64,000 nucleotides of DNA from Metallyticus violacea (taxonomy: Eukaryota; Arthropoda; Insecta; Mantodea; Metallyticidae). The DNA lies in NCBI GenBank assembly GCA_030762175.1, contig CM060833.1, positions 6,575,001 through 6,639,000 of the forward strand, read 5' to 3'. Made by a program: the position numbers and the translations under genes. Shown piece after piece: positions 1 to 12,900 of the stretch; the first letter of the stretch is position 1, and each line of letters opens with the position of its first letter. The notes under the pieces were generated by a model. That model had not been told where the DNA came from. It did not search any database and saw only the letters and a list, made by a program, of their open reading frames with translations.

Positions 1-755
1 TTAAAGCATTATGTCGATTCAATAAAAATTTCCTTTCTTGTATTATTTTAATAACATTAGATTATAAATAAGTCTATATTTGAATAAATATAATTATGTT
101 TGTATTTTGCACTTAACTACCACCCCTCCCCTCGTCAAAATGTTTGATTCGAACCATAATCTATTCCCATTTCTCTAAACTGTAGAAATATCATCGGGAA
201 AACCTACTTAATGATAATGCGAGAGGTGTATTGCAGCTAATGGGGGTTATATTGAATTAATTTCTTTCTGTCAGTCATTTACAAGTTCATCAAACTGGCC
301 AATTTTGAAAGGCACCTATTATATTAAAACACCTCGTCCCAAAGCGAAATGAAACTTCACATTATTTTATTCTGTGCAGAAACTCCTCGTGTTTGACATG
401 TACGCGCATATCTTCTGTTAAGCTTTCAAGATAGATGACATATTTAGATATTTTTAATTATAACCGCTCCGCAATTTAAACCTACTTACCTTGAAACTAC
501 GCTGCGCATTTTAAAGCATTCTGTTTTATCGACGCGTCTTGATATTTTTGGAAAATTGATGCATAAATTTCTTGAAATACATTTTAACATTCTTTGTAGT
601 TTAATCTTGTGCTGAAATAAATTAAATGTAAAAGAAGAAAAAATATGTAATGATAAAGGAAGTTGATCGAGAGAGGTTAATATTTTGACACCAAATGCCA
701 TATGACTTCTAAATAGTGGAAAGATACATCAAACTTACATATTTAAGGTGAAAAG
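1..755. other. Downstream flank, nothing recognised
   Basis: AT-rich DNA downstream of the CYP4 polyadenylation signal. Short open frames here have no recognisable motif. Confidence 0.5.
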
Positions 756-761
756 TTTATT
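756..761 (-). terminator. Polyadenylation signal of the CYP4 gene
   Basis: AATAAA on the minus strand, 63 nt past the stop codon in an AT-rich 3' UTR. It is the first canonical hexamer after the stop. Confidence 0.6.
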
Positions 762-823
762 TACAAAGGTTTTTTATAAATAACATAAATAACAAACAGC
801 AATCACAGTGACAATTATAAAGG

Positions 824-999
824 TTAGTAGCATTTGGGAGTCGTTCGTGGTCGTAACGTTATGTGAACACCATCTTTTGGTCGTAAGATTACTTCGGATA
901 TAACTTTTATATGTTGTCTTTCGTTTGTGCAACTTATATGGAAGTTATTGAGGATTGTCGCTAGCACAGTTTTCACTTCCAGCATTGCAAACTTCTGAC
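824..999 (-). CDS. CYP4: CYP4 exon 12: C-terminus and stop
   Basis: Residues 450-507: [17 protein letters not shown] then [14 protein letters not shown] and a TAA stop at 826-824. GQKFAMLE continues the haem loop into helix L as in other CYP4s. Acceptor AATGTTTCAG. A polyadenylation signal follows 63 bp after the stop. Confidence 0.95.
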
Positions 1000-3900
1000 C
1001 TGAAACATTGCAACATAAACATCTTAGAGTTGATTAGAACACGGCATTTTAACTCTGCGTCCATCCATAGACAATGTTGAAATATATTTCATAAAAATAA
1101 TCACTGCCAATAATGGAGATATTAGACGTAAACGTTCGAAATGTTAAACCCTTGTTGTGCGCCGCTTACATAGTATCAAAAACCCATGTGTGACGCCGCT
1201 TCAAGAATAAATGCGTTTCATTGTTGCTTTAAAACATGTTTTTCGAAAGAGAAAAATAATAAAATGGAAAGTCCGTTGATTTAAACTTTAAAAAAAGAGT
1301 TTTCAGAGTGGAATTCATTTAGAAGTCCTTCATTGAGCGTCAGAAAAGTTTTGTTACAGTCTAATTAGCGACAGGTCACGAAACTACGCATGTATGCAAG
1401 CACCGCGGCCAGCATACTAAACTTAATTTCCGTTAATATAACAGATGCTGCTGTCCAGTAAGTTTTGTGTTATTTTTAACAATTTCTGACAATATTCGTA
1501 TTAATTATATTGTGTTCCTTTTAATTTATTACTTCCTATGAAGGAAGCAATTAATACTAGAGGACTATAACGTAAGTATAACATATTGTTTTAAGTTATT
1601 ATGAAAGGTCTGGTGTTATGTTTTCTGTGGTATTAAATTTCACTGCAGTAAAACAAAACATAACCAATATAAAATTCATGGATTATTGTTGCTTGCACAT
1701 GAAACGTATTTTTAACCTCGAAACAACATAGCTACGGCATTTACAATAGCAGGTAAAGAAAAAGAATAAATTAAATATATATCCACATTAGAAAATATGT
1801 ACACTAGTGTTAAATTAGCTACAGCATTAAGTGTATTTTTATAATTATGTTTCGTTGCCATGCTTGTATATATGAACATATAATATGCATATCCTTCACT
1901 AGAAAGCATACCGGTTTTTATGGAAACATTTTTATAGGCTGTATCTTAAAAGATAACAGTATTTTCTGTTTGAATAGAACATTATAAAACATGTAATATA
2001 TGTGAGGTTATGTTCTCACCAGTATCGTAGTCCCCTTCTCATATCTGCTCTTGCCAAAAGTTGTATTAAAAACGAATCTTGCGTAACTAAGCATGTCAAA
2101 TGCGATAATAATAACTATAACAACAACAGGCATACAATTTTCCAAAGGGTCGTTGCTTCGTCGACAGGAACTCAGTTGGTGACTTTTCTGACGTCTATAT
2201 CCTTTCTCCATTTTCAATGACTGTATAAATAATGAAATCAGTCTTATCTGCGACATTGTATTATGTAGGCAAAGCTTGTATTAGTTTTAGCATACTGAAT
2301 GAGCTTCTGTAGTGACAGAAAGTGAGAAAATTTGCAGAGCTGTACACACATAAGGAACCCTTATGGATAGCAGATTTTCAACTATTATTTGGGCCAGTTT
2401 TGAAAGTTTACGAATCTCTTCCATCATAATGGATCGAAAACCAATTAGTTGCTGAGGAAAAATAGATAAATCTGCAGCATAATATTCGCAAGGTGTGTTG
2501 ACTTTTTTCACCATTTCCTTTTCGGTTAAGGTGAAGAGTTTTAATGCTGGAGCAGCGAGACTTGAGTTGAAATTACGTTCATTCAGAACGTATTTTAAGC
2601 TGCTGAATTGTGATGCACAGGTAACCGTTAAAAACAAACATTCGAACCTTTCTTCTGTATTCGTTTGTCGACAGCCAATTCATCAAAGAATTTCCTAACC
2701 TGATGTTGTCGTGTTGTTTTGAAAACAGGGTTTATTTTTCAGGAAAACAAGCATAACGACAAACTGAAAGAATCCAAACTTTTTTCAATGCAAGAGCTGC
2801 AATTTTTTCAGAAGATTTGTTCGAGATCAGAAGCTCAAAGCATATCACTCCACTTTTCAACGCTCTGTGCTACGAGATGGTCTTTGCGATTTGACAGTTT
2901 ATTTGCGTCCCTTGGTCCGCCGGATCTTGGGCTCCAATAATGACTATCAGGATTCAATTAGGACGGGACGACGCTTGCGGCTTGGAGGCACACACCATGA
3001 CCTATCTCAACGACACCACTACTGGTCATCTGCCTGCTCTTCCATCAACCACCGCCTAAACTGACAAAAGTACACCCCAGAAAAGGAAGAAAATCGACAG
3101 AGCTAACTGCATTTCCAACCTCAGGAACAATGAAGAAATCATCAACAGACCGCAGACATTGGAACTGGCGGCGCAAGCCTTGCAGCCTACCTAACTGTGC
3201 TCCGCCTCACAGAACTGGTCATTTCGCTCCACGATGCCACCCCAGCGCGCTAGAGGAGACATTTACGAGCCTAATCAAGAACATTGTCCCAGAAACTTCA
3301 CGCCTTAAGAGTTCCATTAAAGACGAGATCATCGATACATACTAGATCTCCTCTATAGTCGGAATACACAAAATATTTTCCAGTTATTCCAAGATTAATA
3401 AAAAATGAGAGTCGATTAAAAGTAATTTCTCTAATTACTTTCCATTCACACCCTGAATCCCCACGGTGGCCAGCTGGGCCTTGTTCAAACTAATCATTCT
3501 ATCACTTCTGCTTTATGCATTGTGTCCTTCACCTTGAATTCGGGGGTGCAGAACCCAGCTTCCAGCTACCTCGCCTTTAATCCTGTTTCTTTATCCTGGA
3601 TTTTCTACCCCCTCCTTCCTTTATAACCGCCTTCTCTCCCACAAAAGCGCTTTTCTGGTTCATTGCGTGACGTTTATACACAGTGTTATCAATATAAACA
3701 TTACAGCCCTTGTATAAAAAAATTAATCGCATTATTAAACATAAATAAGTCAAATATTTTACTTTTCTTTTAAGATATTTTCGAAACGTGAAGAAAATTT
3801 TCTTCCACTGTTAATTCCATCTAAGTATATTTAGAATTTAGAGAGATTCATTGCCAAACTTATATGACTAGCCATCGGAATGTTTAAGCACTAAAACCGA

Positions 3901-6900
3901 AATAATTATATTGGTATTGAGCTATACACAAGCGACAAACCACCCTCTTCCCTTTCGCCCTTGCCGACTCATCTTGTGTTTGAGTGTACCTAACTTTATG
4001 TTAAACGCTTAACAATTCCGATGCTTATGTGTGAAAAAGCATTTTATCTGAGTTAGAAAATGATAGCGGAAATATGATTCTATAAACAAACAGAGCTTGC
4101 TGGCCGCATGGACTGCTGTCGGCATCGCGAAGGAGAAAATATACAAAGTTTCACGCCTGCATGTTGCTAAACTGGAAATGCGAATACTTAAACACTTTTG
4201 TACAAAGGCTGTTCAATAAAGAATGGTCACAATATTTTACACGCATAATTTCTGGTACTAAAATTTAACTTTACAACATTTTGTTAGCTTAATGGGTAAT
4301 GTTCACATACTAATTTCATTGTTGTCGTTTCCGGTTCCCGCCTATGAGAGGTGTGCCAACCTCACACATGTTCAGTTCCGCTTGCACCAAAATGGAGGTG
4401 ACATGCGACGAACAATGTGCTGCTCTGAAATTCTGCGTTAGTTTCAGCAAAACCAGCGCTTCAGTTTGTGCGCTAACTGAAACACCACTGCTGTCATTGT
4501 GAAAGAAGATCGTCTAATAACATTTTCAAAAGTGTTGATGTTAGAGGAAGATATGCAGTTTCTTTCAAAAGTAATCGCTGCTAATTAAACTTGGCTACAC
4601 CATTTCGATCCTGAGAGCAAATTGTAAAGCTCTGTGTGGAAACCTCCATCGTTACCAACACCAGAAAAATAAAAACAAAAGTGGTAGCTTCTGCTGGGAA
4701 AGGTATTGTCATCTCATTTTTTTACTTTCAAGGAATAGTTTATCAGCATGTCGTATATGCATACCATCTATAACTGGGCAATTCTAAAGAGATGTCCTGA
4801 AGACTCTACAAGGTCACGTAAAGGCCACATTTTCACGCAACAAGCTGGGTGCTGAACCCCGTTAATGCACGGCAGCACATAGCAAGTGTTACTGAATATC
4901 TCGCAAAAGCAATGCGAAGCATGTCCCTCACCCTCCCTATAGTCCAGATTTACCCTTTGTGATTTTTTTACTTTTGAGAGGCATTTTCCATCATCAGAAG
5001 TAGTGGTGAAGGTGCGTAGCGATTCTGAAGGACTTGTCAATAATGGTTTTCAGCATTTCTTTGGAAACAGGTGCATTGCATCCAAAAGATAAGTTATAAT
5101 CATTCTTTATTGCACAGTCATCGTATTGTGCTCAAGGAATGCTTACCTATACAGTTTCGAGGTCCTGCACTGAACGGAATGTACGCGAAAGGATGTCGCT
5201 TGTGCGTCCTTTCCGGGAGGAAGTTGTCAGGATCGAATACTTCTGGATTCGGGAACTGCTGTTCATTCCTGTGCAGCTGGAACAAGTGTATCATTACTGC
5301 GCATCCTGCAGGAATCACGTGGTCTCCTGCAATCAGAATGAATAACATGATGTTTGTTTGTCGTTTATTGTTAGTAAGTTAACGACATGCTTTCAGGTTG
5401 CGCTGGGCATTAGTAAACAAAAACAAGAGACTAACGTTTATCGTTATATCTAACAGCTATTTCTCATTAAAGTTTATCTACCATTTTATTTTATACTGTG
5501 AGCATCTAGCGAGCAAACTCCAAAGAGCGTGAATTAAAATAAGTTTCTTAGGTAGGTGATAGAATAAACACCAGATATCATTTTTTCAACAAAATATCCC
5601 AATTACTACAATGCATTTCTCACGTCTTTTAGTTAATATTATTATTTCAGGTTATGTTAGACTGTTCTTATGTGTTAAAATACTGCCAGAAATGAATATT
5701 AGCAACGGTATTTGTGCAGTGATATTTGCTCTGGGATAATTGCTTATTTTATGTAGTAAAATAGTAATTTTACTGATATCTCATTACGATATTCTTCTCT
5801 CCTTCACCTACTTCATTATCGAATAAAGTGTGTCATATCTTAAAGGCAAATAATTTTTTTTATGGTGTTTAACACCCGTTTTACTACTGAGGCACCACAG
5901 GCGGTGAACACTGATGATACATGAGATGAAATGATACATTGGAAAAGAAAAATTTTAAGGAGGGAAACGTTCCAGGCCTAAGTTTAGGGTACATCCCCGG
6001 CATTTGCTATTTATGAGGACTGAAGAAAACCTGGAAAAAGCCGCAGTAAGGGAGGACGATCCTGGCAGGATTCGAACCCCAGACCTGCCGCTCACGAGTC
6101 CCAGTCCTAACGACTTCGGCCACCCGTGGCGGTAAAGGCGCTTTTCAGAGATCTGTCATTCATGTGAATTATAAAACTCAGTTAAACATAAAGAAGGAGT
6201 TTGGGAGAAAAAGAAAGAAGTAATACTTAAATATGCTTGACCCAGAAACCACCAATAAACAATAAAAACCGAAAACTGGATTAAAAATCAATATTTACCC
6301 ACCTTAATTAAAGTGGCGTTTTACATAATTACCTTTTACATCACTAGCAAATACGGAAATTTCGTATATATTATGAAAAGAAAAGGTTAATTTTCATTAC
6401 GGTTAAAGTTTTAATTAACGAACTCCTAAATTGCACATTTACGGTTGATTGCTAAACACACTTTAGCTGCAGTGATAAAGCCTCATCTAATGGATTCATT
6501 GGGAACTACAGCCAACCCGGAGCCGGATTTAGGAGCGCGAACATCAAAGGTGCCGACACAAGCTGTCCCTACTGTATATACTGTGATTAACAGTGTCAAA
6601 AGCAAAATGGCGTGTACCGGGTGTTTATACACAATAGCAGTGTTTCTGGGTAGCACGAGCTACTAACCTCGGCCCACAATCTTCTCCCTACCCTCAAAAT
6701 TTACTTTTTAACACAATTAAACACAACAATCGAAAATAAGCAATTAGTAATCAATTGGCAGACACTAACCAAAAACTAACCTCAAGTATATGCTAGAAAC
6801 CGGAGGACGCAGTGCTTTATGTCCTGTGCTCGCCTCCTTTTCATACATGAAAAGTGTTAAAATTTACAATTGCTATATACAAACATCCATACTAATCCAT

Positions 6901-9900
6901 AACAGTTCTATAATTCCCATAAATGCACACATTCAGTCACATTGAGTCTTGGCACATATGCTAAAATTAAAAAATAAAGTCAAAAACCCCTAAAGCGACC
7001 CAGGTGGAGGAAAATGAAAAAAATACATGTAAACATGTTGGTACGTCGTAAAATTCTATAACGTTTGGATTGGCAACTCTGAAAAACAAATGTGGAATCG
7101 CTCAAACAGACGCTTAACTTGAGAAAAATCGCAAGTTCTCCCTAGGGAGTGAAAAATATAACATACAGCGGAACAGTACTATATGGTGAAATATATGGTA
7201 AAGCGTTGGCAACTCTGAAAAATAAACGAAAACCACTAATGATAGTTTGCAGAGCCGCCCTAGTGGAAAAACAGAAAGACTACGCGAACACAACAATGTG
7301 GCAATTTGTTACATTCATAATGCGACATCTAAGTTTACGACTAGGTATTTGCGACCACAAACTTTGAACTATAATAATAATATCGCACTCGTTCTCATAT
7401 AATTCTGATATATTAATATGTACACTCATTTTGTCGTAAGTTTATATACGTTATACATTTTGGTTAATAAATGGAAGTTTATTTGTACATTTCTCTGTAT
7501 TCGTTTTCTTGGCCGCATTTACCGCATAAGAACAGCATAACATAATCTGAAATAATAATAACGAAGAAAGAAACACAGATATTATTTTAGAATACGTATT
7601 AATTATGTTTCTGTGTAACACTTTTCAGTGTTTTTAAGATTTTCTAGTAATGAAGCTGTATAAACTTGGAACCTCAAGGGTCATTTGCTCAGAGGAATTC
7701 TATTCTACATTACGTGTTTTTATTATTGCCGTAATCTGTGCAACCAACAGGAGTGGATAGTGCCAACATAAATTATTAGGAATTAGGTTTTCGATGTTAT
7801 TATACAAGCTTGATAGATGTTTAATTTATTATAAAAATATAATAATGTTTTCGATTGTACTCAATTATGAAATTCCTTTATTTATGCAGCCATCTGAAGG
7901 ATTGAGTTTTACTTATTAACTTTATGAAAGAAGATGCAGAAACTGGCCTATATCCTTATATTTTTGGCACTTTTGTTAAAAAATGTCGCTGTAGTCCTCG
8001 TTTATTATAATGCTGGCTATTAACTGGGGAATGTTTCCTTTAAATTCTTCCAAGGTATGTGAACTTATCTTGTGTACCATATTTTTTAATTTACTCCAGA
8101 GTTGAAAGTTGCAAGATCTGATTTGATAGGGGGGGAAGAAACCTGATACCATATCCCAATGCTGTGTGAAATAAGTGTAATTCTTGTGACAAAGTAAACG
8201 TTGATCACTAAGTTAAAACGCAGTATTACTTTTTGTAGAGTAAAGTGTGAAGGTGTTTACCTATCCGGGTGTCTTCCCGAACGTGTCGGGCGAAGACGGG
8301 GACGCTGGGATACAGCCGAATGGTCTCTTTGATGACTCGTTCAAGGTACTTCATTCTGCCTAGCGCTGCGAATGTTATGTTACCTTCAGAGCTGCTTACT
8401 GCCTCCTGTATGTCTCTCACGGCCAACTCCTTCAACAAGCCAAAAACATGAAATTATGAAAACGCATCTGTGGGCTGTGAAAAGCCGATAGTAGACATTA
8501 GAACATAACTTATGAAAATTCCAGGGTTGCTAAAAATATATAGACACTGCCTCGTTAGTTTTAACGGTTTTTAGAACAAACTTTCATTTTAATGTGTTTT
8601 GACAAAAAATTAAACTAATCTTTACAGTAACTGAGTGGATTCTATATTCTTGAGCACCGTTCAGTAAGATTTGTTGTCCCGCCACGGTCCCAGTTTCTGA
8701 ATTTCGACGCGAAGAATTCAGTGATACCCACTTTCACGACTTCAATGTTTTTGGAATTTCTTCCATGCAGGAAATAGAAACAGTTGATACTTTGAAGACG
8801 CAAGATCGCGGCTATATGCTGGGTGTGGCAGCAGCTTCGAATTTCGCTAGGTGGCTCACGTTAGCAACTCACATCCAGCAGATGATATTCAGCGCCTTCC
8901 CCATAGCTGGCAATGAACCATTGATAACTTGGAGACTACTTCGAAGTTACTAAACACTGTGGATTACTTGGGAGACCCGGATTTGCAACCCTGTGTACAA
9001 CCGAACAACAACCAATGTTGTTCGGTTGCTTCTTCCCTACGAGGGCCGCCTACATCCAGCCTTCCATTAGTGGCACCGCTCGGCAGTAAATGCCACATAC
9101 TTTCAATCGTATATCTTAGATTTTTCGTGTTGTCTCTTGTTCTCGAGAAAAAAAGTAGTTGCCATGATTTATGAATTATCCCTGTATCTATCACATGGCT
9201 GCCTCCAAAATATTTTGTTTTTGAGAAATAAAGCATTTTGACAATACTAACCTGCACATTTTGATGAATGCTTAGTAAATATAATGCCCAAGCAATCGCC
9301 ACAGTGGTAGTGTCATGTCCCTAGAAAACAATAATTATTATGTTAAACAATACACAGTTCCCATATTAAAGATCTATACATATTTTTGAAAATGTTACAA
9401 CTTGACTACATAACATTTACCTCGAACATAAAGGTGTCCACTTCTTCTCTAATTTCTGAATCTGTGAGTTTGGTACCATCTTTTGTTGACATAAGAAGTA
9501 GATCCAGGAAGGTTAATCGTTTTTTCGTCCCTAGAAAACAGTATTGATAAGTTTTAGTCTCCAATGGGAAACGATAACATATCTCAAAACAACTTTATTT
9601 ACATCTACGAAAAAGATTATGTGTGGGAGCTAACTCTGGTGAGTTTGGGAGATGATTGTTAAATTCAATGCCAAGGTAATTAATTTTCCGCAACTCAATC
9701 TTTGGCTTGTGAAAAGGGGCATCAACTTGCATTGAAAATTTACCAAGACGTTTTTCCAAATCTTAGTTGATAGGGCTAGAGACACAAAGGTTTTTAATTT
9801 ATATGCATATTAAAATGCAACTATCATTATTGAAGTGAAAACGCAGGATTTTTCCATTAAGAAACGCGGATCAGTTACAACAACATTCCCGTTGTTATTT

Positions 9901-12900
9901 CTTTGATGAGCAAGAGATTCAAATCCTGGCAAGAGTCGATGGAATTTTTTCGGGCGTAAAAATCCTAGGTATGACTTCCTTCGGAAGGGAAGTAAAGCCG
10001 TTGATACCGTGGCGTACATTTACGGCACGTAAAGGAACCTTAAGCCTTAAAGAAGAGGCCTCTGAGCAAATTTATCGGCCGTTTCACACCCTGAATTGAA
10101 TGGGACGCTGATGACCTGAGATGTTAAAGAGCCTCCGTAAATAAAACAAATGAATAAACTCGATGAGCGGCATTTAACGAGCTTTGGCTTCAGGGCAAAG
10201 GAAACTGATATACAAAACCTTCAGATGCGCTAATCAATTGCAAACATGTAACAGTACTGCGGTATATGTCCCAGTGGCGTTCGGAAATGATTTACAATAG
10301 CAGCGTTTTACGGATACCGCACAATATAAGGACACGTTGACTCGTAGGGCGATGACCTGATACTAGATGACGGTTATAGGCAGTCTGCATAACGATAGGA
10401 CAGTGTATGTTTGTTGTCAAGTGGAAGGAAAAAAACAAAACAAAAAGAGGACAAAATGAAAAGTGATATCATGGTTTTTGTGGGATGAAGGCGTCAAAAC
10501 TACAGAAATTCATAGACTATTAAATGCGGTATATGTTCAAGAAGGTCCTGCACAGAAAATCGTTTACAGTTGGATCAATGGGTTCACAAGCGGCAGGGAA
10601 TTTATACACAAGAATATGAGTACTGATCGTCTGTCAACATGGCGGTCTTCCAGCAACATTGAGGTTGTGCCTGAATTGATTAGGTTGATAGATGCAGAAG
10701 ATTTGATGAATTGGTATGTCAGACAGGTCGCGCAACCTTGCACACCATTATTAACGACGATTTGAATATGAACAACGTATGCGCACTTTGAATTCTACGG
10801 GACATGACACAAGCACAGCGGACAAGAGCTTGAAGTCTCTGTCGGGTATGGAAGTGTATAATGGAGATTTTTGGAAAAGCTGGTCACTACCACACATGCA
10901 ATGAAAACATTCAGGGAGACTCCGGCACAAGAAATTTCATGTTGCTCCATTTGTGGGCAAGCAGATCATCGCGGTCAAGGAACGACTGTCAACAGCGAGA
11001 CCCTCACACGACTTTGAAGCAACGGCGAGAAGTGTTCGTCAGGAGTGCTCGCGGCCACACATCAGCAACACTATACGGCAAAGTTGACAGCCCTGGTGTT
11101 AATTATTGTGTCACACCCACCATATTCACCGGATTTCGCTCCTTCTGATTATGTCTCTAGCTGCAAGGTAAAAAATTCGGTAATAAGGAGGAAATTCAGG
11201 TAACTGTCCACGAATGATCGCGTAGTGCTCCCAAATAATGGTGTCCTGACGCCATATTGAAGTTACCAGAAAAATGGCAACTGTGCAGTGACGTTAGTGT
11301 GGAGTATATTGATAGACCCTATGTGCATCCTCAAGGTACAATAAAACTACTATTGTAAATCATTTCCCGAACACTGCCAACGTTAAAAAATGAAGAAAAC
11401 TCACAAAGAGCCGATTTCGCAAATGAATTGAATGCCTTTTGGAAGCAACTTAATCCTAAAATCCAATAAAAACTTAAATAATGCTACATAAAAGTCATTT
11501 ATAACGAAAATATTTGAAACTACAAGAAATTGATGTGAAATGACAATATTTTCACTAAATGTCCTTGTGTCTAAATGAACAGCATATGTAACGAATTGAA
11601 AAAAAAAAAGGTACATTTTTCAAAATTCTACTTTAGTGATTATTATGTGATCTGTAGCTTACCATCAGCTGCAACTGTATTTTCTGGTGAACAATGACCC
11701 AAGGCTCCCCTCCTTTCTCGTATAACCTGGAACAAAATAGTGAACGTAAAGATGATGTTACAGGAGGCCATGGAACTTCCGAAAGCGTCGATTTTACACT
11801 TGATATGTCTAAATCATATAATAAGTGCCCATGTTTTTAGGTTTATTTTTTACATTTTAATAATTTTCATTTTGCAAGTGTATTTCAAATTAAATCGGTA
11901 TATTGTTTAATGCCTTAATCAATATGGTGTGCTATTCTTTCAAGTTTAATTTATTTAATGTGTGCTCAAATTTCTTTTTCGCGTCTCTACTAAATTTTAA
12001 AGCGTCTGGTGTTTACAAGTTAGAAATTATGCGAGCCGTTAAATCTCAAGTCTTGCATGAGGCAGAAAGCAGGGCTAGCGTGTGCAGAGGGAGGAAAAAA
12101 AAAATCTTGTTGTTTATTTACATACCGAAAGCTCTCTGGTGTTGAAACAAAAGAACGTGTTTTAGACGCTATTGCAGGACTAAAACCGTTATGCGGTGAT
12201 AAAACTTTGTGTTAACTGATGCAAAAATCACAGTACTGCCAACCCCTCACATAAAAATGATCAATAGAGCTTGCTTGCTACAATTACGCTAATGCAGTGT
12301 TTTTCAAAGTGTGTTCCGCGAAACACTGGAAGCCCGCTGAAAATTTAAGAGGAAAAAGCAACATGTGAAAAAGATAACTGTTTAATATTCAGAGAGCAGA
12401 CTAGACGAACGACCATCACACTGCTTTTCCTGATTTTTAGCGAATTCCGAAGGAATGTAGTTGCACCTATGAAAAGAGTTTTTTTTTTTGGAAAATTTCT
12501 TCAAATCTCATCGATTCACCAAAAAGTTACATTAAAAATGTATAATATATAGGAATAGTGTTTAACGCCCGTTTTTACTATCGAGACACCACAGGCGGTG
12601 AACACTGATGATACATGAAATGAAACCATACATTGGGAAAGGAAGGAAACGTTCAAGGATTAAGTTTAGGGTACATCTCCGGCATTTGCCATTTATGAGG
12701 ACTGAGGAAAGCCTGGAAAAATCCTCAGTCATGGAGGACGGTCTTGGCAGATTCGAACCCCAGACCTCCCGCTCACGATTCCGCGTTTTAACGACCTCAA
12801 CCACCCATGGTAATCATATATAATATATATTGTGTGTGTTAACGCCCTAGTGGTAGATTTTTTTTTCTGAACGAAATTCGGCATATAATAATCAATTAAC

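Noticed and set aside
2008..2637. Several 80-116-codon frames on both strands
   Set aside because: Overlapping frames on opposite strands with no motifs; intronic noise.
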